A stretch of DNA of 64,000 bases, from the NCBI GenBank assembly GCA_964461115.1, contig CAYWSX010000004.1, positions 121,731-185,730 of the forward strand, written 5' to 3'. Source of the DNA: RGIG2134 sp964461115 (GTDB taxonomy: Bacteria; Cyanobacteriota; Vampirovibrionia; Gastranaerophilales; Gastranaerophilaceae). The notes beneath the pieces were generated by a model. It saw only the letters and a list, made by a program, of their open reading frames with translations. It searched no databases and was not told the origin of the DNA. Below, piece after piece: positions 17,169 to 25,389 of the stretch (position 1 is its first letter; each line of letters starts with the position of its first letter). The position numbers and the translations under genes were made by a program.

Positions 17169-19019
17169 ATGCTTAAAAAATATATTTACGCAATTTTAAT
17201 ATTTTTAGCCGTCGGGATTTTCTTAAAATCCTGTATTCGTGCAGATATACCAGAACCAACGGTAAATAAAGAAAAAATTTCGACCTCGCAAGAGGGCAAC
17301 ATGAATTTAGTCGTTGCAGAACCAAAAACAGTAACCATAAACGGTGTGGACTATCTTCAATCACAAGCGCCCATAGGCACATTCGGCGGAGAACTTGTAA
17401 CTTCTCAAATCGGAGAAGGACCCAAAACCTTCAACCCCTGGAACTCAAAAGACGCAACATCCACGTCCCTTTCTGAAATAATGTTTGACGGACTGGTCAC
17501 AACAGACCCGTATTCAGGCGATATTCAGCCAAAACTTGCAAAATCATACACGATTTCGCCTGACGGCAAAACCTATGTTTTTAATTTACGCCGCGGGCTG
17601 AAATGGTCTGACGGCAAATCTATTACGGCGGATGACGTTTTTTTTACTTATAATACAATTATTTTTGAGGGATTCGGAAACCCCAGCACAAGAGACGCTA
17701 TGGTCGTTGACGGTGAACTGCCCAAGATAACTAAAATTGATGATTACACAGTAAAATTTACTACCAAAAAGCCGTTTGCACCTTTTTTAAGACAATTGGC
17801 AACACCGATTGCACCTAAACATATTCTTGAACCTGTAACAAGAAAAGGAAACAGCGAATTTGAATCCTTTTGGGGGCCAAATACAAAACCTGAAAAATTT
17901 GTAACAAGCGGGGCTTTCAGACTCGCGGAGTATGTGCCTGCGCAGCGAGCAATATACAAACGAAATCCAAACTACTATATCATCAATAAAAAGAGCCAAA
18001 AACTACCGTATTTGGACAGATATATTGTTTTAATTGTCGGAGATTTAAACAACGAACTTTTAAAATTCAAGTCAGGTGAAGTTGATATTATCGATGTTCG
18101 CGGAGTAAATGTACCATCATTCAAGAAGCAGGAAAAGGGCTCGGATTACGTTCTATACAACCTTGGTCCAACACAAAATACCATGTTTTTCACCCTTAAT
18201 TTAAACAAGCGTAAAAATGAGAAAGGGAAATTTTATGTTCAACCTCAAAAACAATTGTGGTTTAATGACAGAAACTTCCGCTCTGCACTTGATTATGCAG
18301 TCGATCGCGAAAACATGATTTTCAATGTTGCAAACGGTGTAGCAAAACCTCTCTTCACAGCAGAGTCACTTTCATCCCTGTTTCTAAACGAAAAAATTGC
18401 ACGCGGCCATTCGAGAGACATTGAAAAAGCCCGCGACTACCTTAAAGCTTCAAAATTTCATTGGGACAAAAAAGGTAATTTGTATGACAGGTTCGGCAAT
18501 CGGGTTGAATTCGACCTTTTCACGAATGCCGGAAACACAGAACGTGAGTCTGTCGGGGTAATGGTTAAACAAGACCTTGCCGACATCGGCATAAAAGTGA
18601 ATTTCAAGCCAATTGAGTTTAATTCACTCGTAAATCGACTGACAAACACTCTCGATTGGGATAGCGCGATTATCGGGCTAACCGGCAGTCCGCTGGAGCC
18701 GCATGGCGGAAAAAATGTATGGGACAGCAATGGTCCGCTGCATATTTTCAACAGGAGACTTCGTCATGAAGATGACTTGCTTTTGTGGGAAAAAAAATTA
18801 AATAACATTTATTTCCAAGGTGCGCTGGAACTTGATATGGACAAGCGCAAAGCATTATATGACGAATATCAGCAGATTGTGTACGATGAAAAACCAATCA
18901 TATACCTGTACTCACCAATAAGGATTACCGCTGTTCGTAAAAAATTCCAAAACACTTTTCCAACTCCGCTGGGAGGCGTCATACACAATTTAGAAGAAAT
19001 TTACATTAAAAAACCTTAA
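17169..19019 (+). CDS. Family 5 extracellular solute-binding lipoprotein (oligopeptide type)
   Basis: Protein of 616 residues. Hydrophobic start ending in a lipobox-like FLKSC (Cys22) suggests a lipoprotein. SBP_bac_5 features follow: FNPWNSKDATS, the FDGLVTTDP segment, LAKSYTISPDGKTYVFNLRRG, LKWSDGKSITADDV and FNDRNFRSALDYAVDRE. Proteins of this family capture di- and oligopeptides or nickel for ABC importers. No permease or ATPase genes adjoin it. The length is normal for the larger members of the family. Confidence 0.88.
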   Translation: MLKKYIYAILIFLAVGIFLKSCIRADIPEPTVNKEKISTSQEGNMNLVVAEPKTVTINGVDYLQSQAPIGTFGGELVTSQIGEGPKTFNPWNSKDATSTSLSEIMFDGLVTTDPYSGDIQPKLAKSYTISPDGKTYVFNLRRGLKWSDGKSITADDVFFTYNTIIFEGFGNPSTRDAMVVDGELPKITKIDDYTVKFTTKKPFAPFLRQLATPIAPKHILEPVTRKGNSEFESFWGPNTKPEKFVTSGAFRLAEYVPAQRAIYKRNPNYYIINKKSQKLPYLDRYIVLIVGDLNNELLKFKSGEVDIIDVRGVNVPSFKKQEKGSDYVLYNLGPTQNTMFFTLNLNKRKNEKGKFYVQPQKQLWFNDRNFRSALDYAVDRENMIFNVANGVAKPLFTAESLSSLFLNEKIARGHSRDIEKARDYLKASKFHWDKKGNLYDRFGNRVEFDLFTNAGNTERESVGVMVKQDLADIGIKVNFKPIEFNSLVNRLTNTLDWDSAIIGLTGSPLEPHGGKNVWDSNGPLHIFNRRLRHEDDLLLWEKKLNNIYFQGALELDMDKRKALYDEYQQIVYDEKPIIYLYSPIRITAVRKKFQNTFPTPLGGVIHNLEEIYIKKP

Positions 19020-19080
19020 ATTTCACTGTAAGCTTGAAAAAAAAAAGCGTTTATTGTATATTCTTTTATGCAGATAGCAA

Positions 19081-19150
19081 TGCGGAAGTAACTCAATTGC
19101 ACAGGAGCGCTGGGCGCGACTAAGTCAGATTCGGACTCTGCCAATTGAGC
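19081..19150. other. tRNA-like remnant: copy of tRNA-Gly head in an inverted-repeat mosaic
   Basis: Bases 19081-19099 repeat exactly the first part of the tRNA-Gly gene (TGCGGAAGTAACTCAATTG, also at 19175-19193). The copy then departs, and ends with CAATTGAG (19142-19149), the reverse complement of CTCAATTG (19092-19099). Inside is a CAGA-TTCGGAC-TCTG hairpin like a T-arm. No complete cloverleaf with a matching acceptor stem is visible, so I treat it as a degenerate tRNA or a rearrangement scar rather than a working tRNA. Confidence 0.4.
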
Positions 19151-19175
19151 GAAACATTGAAAACAATAAATAATT

Positions 19176-19248
19176 GCGGAAGTAACTCAATTGGTAGAGT
19201 ACCTGCCTTCCAAGCAGGCTGTTGCGAGTTCGAGTCTCGTCTTCCGCT
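19176..19248 (+). tRNA. tRNA-Gly (anticodon TCC)
   Basis: Seventy-three bases. Acceptor GCGGAAG (19176-19182) pairs with CTTCCGC (19241-19247), discriminator T. The D-arm reads CTCAATTGGTAGAG. The anticodon stem CCTGC/GCAGG holds loop CTTCCAA with anticodon TCC, reading GGA glycine codons. The T-loop TTCGAGT is regular. CCA is not encoded. Confidence 0.96.
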
Positions 19249-19251
19249 AAT

Positions 19252-19281
19252 AAAAAACAGACCTATCAAGGTCTGTTTTTT
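19252..19281 (+). terminator. Intrinsic terminator of tRNA-Gly
   Basis: Stem CAGACC (19258-19263) / GGTCTG (19270-19275) with loop TATCAA, six As before and six Ts after. Confidence 0.85.
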
Positions 19282-19322
19282 GTTAGCAAGGATTACTAAA
19301 CCTCTGCCAGCATAAAAAGTTA

Positions 19323-19577
19323 TTGCCCGCCAACAAGCCAAGTCTCAATATAATAGCAGTCGAAAACACAAGCGTAATCCACCCAATTAAAGACGGCGTC
19401 GTAAAAGACAGAAAATACATAGAAGGTTATTGGCGAGAATTTTGGACTGTAAATCGCTGTAATTCTAAGGTTTTTGTGCCAATTTTATTTACCCTTGACG
19501 GAAAAGGGGGAGCATTTTATTCTATTGAAGCAAATAAAATTCAACAAGTAAAAGTTAAACCTCCCGAAAAGAAATAA
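19323..19577 (+). pseudogene. Possible 5'-truncated gene fragment
   Basis: An open frame of 84 codons with no ATG or GTG; the only possible start is a TTG at 19323 with no ribosome site. The sequence looks coding (for example EGYWREFWTVNRCNSK and LFTLDGKGGAFYSIEANK) and ends PPEKK. It begins right after the tRNA-Gly terminator, so it may be the surviving 3' part of a gene broken by an event at the tRNA. Family unknown. Confidence 0.3.
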
Positions 19578-19583
19578 CTTTGT

Positions 19584-19958
19584 CTATTTCCACCTATCCG
19601 GCAAAAGCTCATCAAGAGTCGCAACGCGCTCTTTTAAAAGCACTTGGCAATCAAGATTTTTGTGATTAATTTGGTATATAAATTCGCGGCAGCGTCCGCA
19701 AGGCGCAACTATGCCGTGAGAATAGCTAACTGCGACGATTTTTGCAATTCTGCTTTCTCCTGCCGTAAGCATTGAGCCTATTGCGTTGCCTTCTGCACAA
19801 AATCCCAAAGAACAAGGTGTGTCAATCGAAACACCGGTATATACATTACCGTCTTCGGTTAAAAGTGCCGCACCTATTTTACCCGTCCAGGTATGCTTAG
19901 AGTGCTGCCAAGGGTTGATAGTGTTTTTAGCTATTTCGTATAATTCTTCAAATTCCAT
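19584..19958 (-). CDS. cdd: Cytidine deaminase-like zinc enzyme
   Basis: Protein of 124 residues. Zinc site: CAE at 54-56 (Cys ligand and catalytic Glu) and PCGRC with Cys87 and Cys90. The end DELLPDRWK matches the LLP motif near the C-terminus of cytidine deaminases. It should convert (deoxy)cytidine to (deoxy)uridine in pyrimidine salvage, together with the pyrimidine-nucleoside phosphorylase at 24000. The similar blasticidin-S deaminases cannot be fully excluded. Confidence 0.85.
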   Translation of the reverse strand: MEFEELYEIAKNTINPWQHSKHTWTGKIGAALLTEDGNVYTGVSIDTPCSLGFCAEGNAIGSMLTAGESRIAKIVAVSYSHGIVAPCGRCREFIYQINHKNLDCQVLLKERVATLDELLPDRWK

Positions 19959-20097
19959 AAATTCCCAGCCTTTTAGTAAAAATATTTTAGCATATTAAAC
20001 AATTATTTTTACAAAATTTAACCTTTTGAAATAAAAGAGCAATTTCCTTGTACAGAAAAACTTTATTTAAATATAGAGGAGCACACAGAGGAACAAC

Positions 20098-20301
20098 ATG
20101 AAAGAACAAGAACTAAACACGATTATGGGTGTGATTTCAGACCCTATACACAACGTTTATCGAATAAACAACCGTATAGATATGGAGGAAATTCAGCGTA
20201 TTGTGAGAATTTTCCAAATATCTGAAGGTCAAAAAATAAAGCATCGCATGTTTTCTATCAAAAATCTTGCAACTTTAAAATTGGTTTTGAGCAATAACTA
20301 G
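20098..20301 (+). CDS. Small conserved-looking protein of unknown function
   Basis: Protein of 67 residues with a good AGAGGA site seven bases before the ATG. No signal peptide or membrane segment; it is charged and probably helical (IDMEEIQRIVRIFQISEGQK). Its stop overlaps the stop of the convergent permease gene by 4 bp through a shared CTAG. Confidence 0.55.
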   Translation: MKEQELNTIMGVISDPIHNVYRINNRIDMEEIQRIVRIFQISEGQKIKHRMFSIKNLATLKLVLSNN

Positions 20302-21122
20302 TCTTTTATACTGCCTGCCAAAAGGTCGTTTATAAAATATTTTTTGCCTGCAAGAAATACTAAAATTACCGGGATTACAGAAATTACGGAGCAAGCCATC
20401 AGTTCGCCCCAAACAACTATTTCACGGTAGCTTCCCTTGAACGCTGCAAGTGCAACAGGCAATGTGCGCATAGAATCGCTATTTGTAACAATCAAAGGCC
20501 ACATAAAGCTGTTCCAAGACGTTACAAAAGTAAATACCGCAAGCGTCATAACAGCAGGAACCGCAAGCGGAAGAGCAATTTTAAAGAATATTTCAAAGTT
20601 GTTAGAGCCGTCGATTTTTGCAGCCTCTTCAATGCTTTTAGGCAGTTTTACAAACCACTGTCGCATCATAAATATCCCAAAGCCGCCGAATAAGCCCGGC
20701 AAAATCAGTGAAGGATAAGTATTTATGAGGTGCAGTTCACGCATTACATAAAACAGCGGGATAATATTTACCTGCGGCGGTATCATCATAGTCATAAGAA
20801 TTATGATAAAAATAGGCTCTTTGAACCTAAATTCAAAACGTGCAAATGCGTATCCTGCCATGGCCGCTACTATAACCTGCCCCGCAGTTGTAACAACCGA
20901 CACAAACAAGCTGTTCATAAAATATCGAGCCAGAGGCATTGCTTGAAAAACATTCATATAGTTTGAAAAATCGAGTTTTGACGGCAAGAATTTTATCGGA
21001 TAAGAAAATATCTCTGCATTAGTCATAAAAGACGTCGAAACCATCCAGAAAAAAGGTAAAAGCATTGATATTGCGCACAATATCAAAATAGCGTATCCAA
21101 AAATTACTCTCGGTTTAATCAT
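20298..21122 (-). CDS. Sugar ABC transporter permease (MalG/CUT1 type)
   Basis: Protein of 274 residues with six transmembrane segments. The cytoplasmic coupling loop EEAAKIDGSNNFEIFFKIALP is the EAA motif that docks on the ATPase. FFWMVSTSFM near the N-terminus and the C-terminal KKYFINDLLAGSIKD are typical of MalG-like subunits of carbohydrate importers. No partner permease, binding protein or ATPase lies next to it, so the rest of the transporter must be elsewhere. Confidence 0.9.
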   Translation of the reverse strand: MIKPRVIFGYAILILCAISMLLPFFWMVSTSFMTNAEIFSYPIKFLPSKLDFSNYMNVFQAMPLARYFMNSLFVSVVTTAGQVIVAAMAGYAFARFEFRFKEPIFIIILMTMMIPPQVNIIPLFYVMRELHLINTYPSLILPGLFGGFGIFMMRQWFVKLPKSIEEAAKIDGSNNFEIFFKIALPLAVPAVMTLAVFTFVTSWNSFMWPLIVTNSDSMRTLPVALAAFKGSYREIVVWGELMACSVISVIPVILVFLAGKKYFINDLLAGSIKD

Positions 21123-21150
21123 AGTTTTAATTATAGCATTGCCAAAAACA

Positions 21151-21180
21151 AAAAAAACCCGAAGTTAAAAACTTCGGGTA
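21151..21180 (-). terminator. Flagellin transcript terminator
   Basis: Stem CCCGAAGT (21158-21165) / ACTTCGGG (21171-21178) around TAAAA. Read on the reverse strand it is followed by a run of Ts, so it ends the flagellin mRNA. Confidence 0.85.
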
Positions 21181-21210
21181 TATTGCCATCATCAGTTATA
21201 AAACTTTTGA

Positions 21211-22065
21211 TTATATCAGTGATAATGCAACTTGCGGCGCTTGGTTAGCTTGAACTAACAGTGAAGATGCTGCTTGCTGCAAGATTTGTGAGTTAATGTA
21301 GTTAGATGATTCTTTCGCAATATCTGCGTCCATCAACGTTGATTTTGAAGAAGTCAAGTTCTGAACTGTAGATACAAGCGATTGAGATACTGAATCTAAT
21401 CTGTTTTGGTAAGAACCGATGTTAGTTCTTTTGTCTTGAACGGAAGAGAGTGCTTTATCAATGTCCTCTGTAAAAGTTTTAAGCTTGGCTGCATTACCTG
21501 CTGTGAAAGCATCAGCAACATCTGTTTTTAAACTTGCTTTGCCGCTGAGTGCAGTTGCAGTTGCTTTACCAAATACGTTTTCAACTTTAATAGAGTCATT
21601 AGTTGAAGTATTAGCACCTACTTGAAGAGTAATTTCGGTTGTTGAACCGTCTAAAAGTTTCTTACCGTTATAGTCTGAGTTGCCTGCAACCCTGTCGATC
21701 TCATTCATACGAGCAGTAACCTCTGACTTAATCGCGTCTAATGACTTTTGGTCATATACTCCGTTAGCCGCTGTCAAAGCCAAGTCTCTGATACGAGAGA
21801 GGTTGTCTTGAATACTTGTCAAGTCGCCTTCTGCAACTGAAATCATGTCATTTCCCATCTGAACGTTTTGTTTTGCTATTTCTGAACCCCTAATATTTTT
21901 GTCCATTGACGTTGCAACGTATAAACCAGCAGCGTCATCTTTTGCAGAGTTGATTTTGAAACCTGTTGTCATTCTGTTCATTGCTTGGTTCATTTTGTTT
22001 GTTGAAGTTGTTAAGTTGTTTTGCGCAACTAATGAAGGTATGTTTGTTTGTACTACGATAGCCAT
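21211..22065 (-). CDS. fliC: Flagellin
   Basis: Protein of 284 residues with the conserved D0/D1 regions only. The N-terminus has NIPSLVAQNNLTTSTNKM and INSAKDDAAGLYVATSM; the C-terminus has the flagellin segment LMDADIAKESSN and ends in QAPQVALSLI. The middle (about 140-190) is short, so the outer D2/D3 domains are missing, as in compact flagellins. The D1 segment NLSRIRDLALTAANG aligns with the region of enterobacterial flagellin read by TLR5. Ribosome site GAAAGGAGC. No other flagellar genes are in the window, so motility cannot be concluded. Confidence 0.95.
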   Translation of the reverse strand: MAIVVQTNIPSLVAQNNLTTSTNKMNQAMNRMTTGFKINSAKDDAAGLYVATSMDKNIRGSEIAKQNVQMGNDMISVAEGDLTSIQDNLSRIRDLALTAANGVYDQKSLDAIKSEVTARMNEIDRVAGNSDYNGKKLLDGSTTEITLQVGANTSTNDSIKVENVFGKATATALSGKASLKTDVADAFTAGNAAKLKTFTEDIDKALSSVQDKRTNIGSYQNRLDSVSQSLVSTVQNLTSSKSTLMDADIAKESSNYINSQILQQAASSLLVQANQAPQVALSLI

Positions 22066-22156
22066 TTTGAAGCTCCTTTCAAATATTTTTTACTACATCC
22101 TTGTATGGTTTTCATTTTGAGAAAATTAGTTCAGTTTAATTACCCTTTAACAACAC

Positions 22157-22185
22157 TTGACACACAGCTGTCAAACAGCTATAAT
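22157..22185 (+). promoter_or_regulatory. Consensus sigma-70 promoter with embedded inverted repeat
   Basis: TTGACA (22157-22162), 17-bp spacer and TATAAT (22180-22185), a perfect match to the housekeeping consensus on the forward strand. The -35 is also the left arm of the inverted repeat TTGACA-N6-TGTCAA. The next forward gene is yhaM at 22407, which would leave a leader of about 215 nt. Confidence 0.7.
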
Positions 22186-22266
22186 GTAGTTGTCATCTGG
22201 GTTTTCAACCTATTCCTTTTCTATATTTATATAGTACAAAATTTTATAAGGGATGTGAATTGAAAC

Positions 22267-22332
22267 AAAGTTCAATCTTTTTTGAACCAAAGTTCAGAAT
22301 TTCTACAACTTTAGTTCAGAATTTGCAAAAAA
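22267..22332. repeat. Three 22-bp phased repeats with AGTTCA boxes
   Basis: AGTTCA boxes start at 22269, 22291 and 22313, exactly 22 bp (about two helical turns) apart; units two and three share AGTTCAGAATTT. The first box is half of a palindrome GTTCAA-N6-TTGAAC (22270-22287). Located between flagellin and yhaM, in the leader of the promoter at 22157. A binding site for a dimeric regulator is likely, but the regulator is unknown. Confidence 0.5.
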
Positions 22333-22406
22333 GTTTGTAAAATTTACCTTTTCCACAATGATTATTATCATGCTAAAATTAGATAAATAATATAAAGGAG
22401 CGGAAA

Positions 22407-23237
22407 ATGGTAGATTTAGAAAAAATATATGAAGTAGTGGTTTATTCGGCAGGAGAAACTAAAGCAGGAGCCAAAATGGGTAAATTGCAGCTTAAAGACC
22501 CCAAAAGCGGCACAACTTTAAACTGCGTGCTTTGGGAAGAAGCTTTAAATCGTATGGATGATAAAATTTTCCGCACAGGAAACCAATTAAAGATAGTTTC
22601 AGGAACCTACAACGCACAATATAATAACTGCCACGTTTCGGCTTTAGAGCTTATAAAAGAAGCTAAACTCGGTCTGAGCGAAACTGAACGCGATGAATAT
22701 TTTTCACAAATAGTTGAATATGCGCAAAAAATCAAGGATGAAAAACTTCAAAAGTATGTTTCTTCACTCCTTTTTGAGCACGAAGAGGCGTTCAAGGTCA
22801 CTCCCGCTGCGAAATTAATGCACCATAATTATATAGGCGGACTTCTCGTGCACACACTTGAATGTTTAACATATGCCGAACAAATTTCAGAACAATTACA
22901 CGCTAAGATTGATACAGATAAGGTATATGCAGCCGTAATCTTTCATGATTTCGGCAAAATTTTCGAATACCAAGTTAATCTTGAAACAGGACTTATAGAA
23001 TACAACAATGATTTTAAAAAACAATGGATAAGCCACTCACAGTGGGGGTATTCTAACTGTATGACACAGGGTTTTATCGATGTGGCAAAAATGATTGCAA
23101 CCCACCACGGAAGAATCGAGTGGGGTGCGATTGTAGACCTTAATGAGCGCGATTTGGAACCTATAGATTATATAGTGCACCATATTGACGATTTATCGGC
23201 AAAATTTGGCAAAATAACTGTTGCAGACTTAGGTTAG
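22407..23237 (+). CDS. yhaM: YhaM-like 3'-5' exoribonuclease (OB fold + HD domain)
   Basis: Protein of 276 residues. Residues 1-90 look like an OB-fold nucleic-acid binding domain (TKAGAKMGKLQLKDPKSG). An HD domain follows: MHHNYIGGLLVHTLECLTYAE, VIFHDFGKIFEY, HSQWGYSNCM, ATHHGRIEWG and a final HHIDDLSAKF, which are the family's metal-ligand histidines and aspartates. YhaM trims single-stranded RNA and DNA 3' ends with Mn2+. The strong AAAGGAG site confirms the start. With RNase Y at 34051 this window encodes two RNA decay enzymes. Confidence 0.88.
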   Translation: MVDLEKIYEVVVYSAGETKAGAKMGKLQLKDPKSGTTLNCVLWEEALNRMDDKIFRTGNQLKIVSGTYNAQYNNCHVSALELIKEAKLGLSETERDEYFSQIVEYAQKIKDEKLQKYVSSLLFEHEEAFKVTPAAKLMHHNYIGGLLVHTLECLTYAEQISEQLHAKIDTDKVYAAVIFHDFGKIFEYQVNLETGLIEYNNDFKKQWISHSQWGYSNCMTQGFIDVAKMIATHHGRIEWGAIVDLNERDLEPIDYIVHHIDDLSAKFGKITVADLG

Positions 23238-23249
23238 GATTAATCTGTT

Positions 23250-23927
23250 TTAGCCGAGATAATATTTTGCCCAGTCGCTCTGATGAAGCTCCGGCGTTGT
23301 TTTGACATAGTTCTGAATTTGGCTAAAATATTTGTCACTCGAACCTGCGCTGTCATTCATTGCTGTAAGCTGTGCATAAACTGCCTTTTTTATAGGATTA
23401 TTTTCTGTTTCAAATCGTCTGAAAATTGAAGCAAGATTTTCTCCGTCAATTCTTTTGCTATTGTTAAATAACTGTTTAATTACGTGAAAATACAAGCACG
23501 TAACATCCACCGACTCAAAATTACTGCCTTGCAGCTGCGACAAAGCAAAGTTATAGAGTTTTTGTTCCTGTTTTGGGTTGCCTTTTGAGAGCTTCAATGC
23601 TGACATGATGTGTTCCTGCAATTTATCATGACCCACCTTCAAAATAATCCCTTTGGAAGCCGCCTCACTTTTAATAGCTCTCAATGATTTTAATTCGGAA
23701 TTAAATCTATGCTTTCTTACCATTTCCGCAATTTTATCTGTTATAGGCTTAAATTCTTTTTTAATACCCTCAAAAAAGTCTGCTCTGGCTGCTTTTTTTG
23801 CAGCATTACGTTGTTGTTTAGCATACTTATAAGTATTAACCCAATAATCACCAAAAGCAGGGTTCTTTAATTTTTTATTGTTGTTATTACTTTCATAATT
23901 TATAGTTTTTATTGCAAATATTTTCAT
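23250..23927 (-). CDS. Unknown protein with N-terminal Phe-Gly leader
   Basis: Protein of 225 residues, not recognised. The N-terminus is polar and Asn-rich (INYESNNNNKKLKN) and reaches PAFGDYW at 23-29, the leader pattern shared by several proteins here. Residues 35-90 are very basic and probably helical (NAAKKAARADFFEGIKK). The C-terminal half has no motif I know. No signal peptide or membrane segment. Confidence 0.6.
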   Translation of the reverse strand: MKIFAIKTINYESNNNNKKLKNPAFGDYWVNTYKYAKQQRNAAKKAARADFFEGIKKEFKPITDKIAEMVRKHRFNSELKSLRAIKSEAASKGIILKVGHDKLQEHIMSALKLSKGNPKQEQKLYNFALSQLQGSNFESVDVTCLYFHVIKQLFNNSKRIDGENLASIFRRFETENNPIKKAVYAQLTAMNDSAGSSDKYFSQIQNYVKTTPELHQSDWAKYYLG

Positions 23928-23999
23928 AGACTCACCTTCCTCAAGCTGAAAAACTATAAAAAAATAAAATTTGCTATTACAACAAAAATTGTTACACTG

Positions 24000-25310
24000 C
24001 TAAATAATGCAGTGAATTAATGATTTTTTTGAAGGACAGTCTAAAACAATATCAAATGCTGACAAAGCAAGATTTTCAGACTGATTGATAATTTCTTCGG
24101 ACTTTGTGCAGTTTACAAATAGGGTTGCAATAGTTTCGCCTGCTTGAACATAGTCGCAAGTCTTTTTATTTAAATATACGCCTACCGAATAATCTATAGG
24201 ATCGGTTTTTACATCGCGCCCCGCACCAAGCAGTTTAGAAGCTTTCGCAATTTTCAAAGCGTCAATATGTTTCACAAAGCCGTCTTTTTTAGATTTTATC
24301 TCCACTTTTTTTTCACAGCACGGAAATTTCGAATAATCTTTTATTACCGAAATGTCTCCGCCTTGATTTTGTATTAAAACTTCGAACGCCTTTAAAGCCT
24401 CACCGTTTTCAATTACATTTTTTATTTTCTCATGCGCTTGTTGTTCATTTTCAGCCATACCCAGCTTCAAGAGGGACAAAGAAGCAATTTTAAAGGTTAT
24501 TTCAGTTAAATCATCGCATGTGTTGCCCTTTAAAAATTCTATAGTTTCAATAATTTCAAGCGAATTTCCAACCGCACGCCCTAAAGGCTCATTCATGGCA
24601 CTCACAACTGCAGTAATATTTTTACCCAGATTTTTTCCGACCTGAACCATTATCTGCGAAAGCTCTTTGGCCTCTTCAGCCGTTTTCATAAACGCCCCGG
24701 AGCCGTATTTTACATCCAGAATTATATTATTAGAGCCTGACGCGATTTTTTTCGACACGACAGAAGACGCAATAAGCGGCATACTATCGACCGTGGCCGT
24801 AACATCTCTAAGAGCATATAATTTGCCGTCAGCAGGAGCCAAGTGGGCAGTCTGAGAGGCAATTGCGGCACCGATATCTTTTACCTGAGCAATAATTTTA
24901 TCCATTGGCAATGCGCAGTTGAAATTAGGTATCGCTTCAAGTTTATCAATCGTGCCGCCCGTAAAACCAAGCCCTCTACCCGAAAGCTTAACTACCGGAA
25001 CACCCAGAGCCTGCAAAATAGGGATTAAAATAATAGTAATCTTATCCCCCACTCCGCCTGTTGAATGCTTGTCAATTATATTTTCGGCAATTTCAGATAA
25101 ATCCAGAATTTCACCCGAATTTATCATTGCACGTGTCAAATCCGTTGTTTCTTCGATGTCCATCCCTTTAAAATACAAAGCCATAAGCCAGGCCGAAATC
25201 TGGTAATCCGCAGCCGTTCCGTCCATAAGCGAATTTATAATAAACTCTATTTCTTCACGAGTATGTTTCTGCCCGCGCTTCTTTTTTTCAATTAAATCAA
25301 CTATTCTCAT
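24000..25310 (-). CDS. Pyrimidine-nucleoside / thymidine phosphorylase
   Basis: Protein of 436 residues when started at the ATG at 25310 (AGG upstream); a GTG five codons earlier is possible. Family motifs: the phosphate site KHSTGGVGDK, the signature SGRGLGFTGGTIDKLEAI, and SQTAHLAPADGKLYALRDVT. The enzyme splits thymidine or uridine with phosphate to a base and (deoxy)ribose-1-phosphate. DeoA and the broader Pdp type are not distinguishable by eye. It complements the cytidine deaminase at 19584 in nucleoside salvage. Confidence 0.93.
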   Translation of the reverse strand: MRIVDLIEKKKRGQKHTREEIEFIINSLMDGTAADYQISAWLMALYFKGMDIEETTDLTRAMINSGEILDLSEIAENIIDKHSTGGVGDKITIILIPILQALGVPVVKLSGRGLGFTGGTIDKLEAIPNFNCALPMDKIIAQVKDIGAAIASQTAHLAPADGKLYALRDVTATVDSMPLIASSVVSKKIASGSNNIILDVKYGSGAFMKTAEEAKELSQIMVQVGKNLGKNITAVVSAMNEPLGRAVGNSLEIIETIEFLKGNTCDDLTEITFKIASLSLLKLGMAENEQQAHEKIKNVIENGEALKAFEVLIQNQGGDISVIKDYSKFPCCEKKVEIKSKKDGFVKHIDALKIAKASKLLGAGRDVKTDPIDYSVGVYLNKKTCDYVQAGETIATLFVNCTKSEEIINQSENLALSAFDIVLDCPSKKSLIHCII

Positions 25311-25355
25311 AAACCTATTATACACTTTGGGGCGCAGCTGTCCAGACTTTAATTT

Positions 25356-25383
25356 AAAAACGGCTCTTTCCGGAGCCGTTTTT
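25356..25383. terminator. Intrinsic terminator after rfaE2
   Basis: AAAAACGGCTC (25356-25366) / GAGCCGTTTTT (25373-25383) with loop TTTCCG. It lies just after the reverse rfaE2 stop and works in either direction by its flanking A and T runs. Confidence 0.85.
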
Positions 25384-25389
25384 AAATTT

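Noticed and set aside
19120..19341. Reverse-strand frame across the tRNA-Gly gene
   Set aside because: It is antisense to the tRNA and contains its mirrored sequence (SGRRDSNSQQPAWKAGT), a common false gene.
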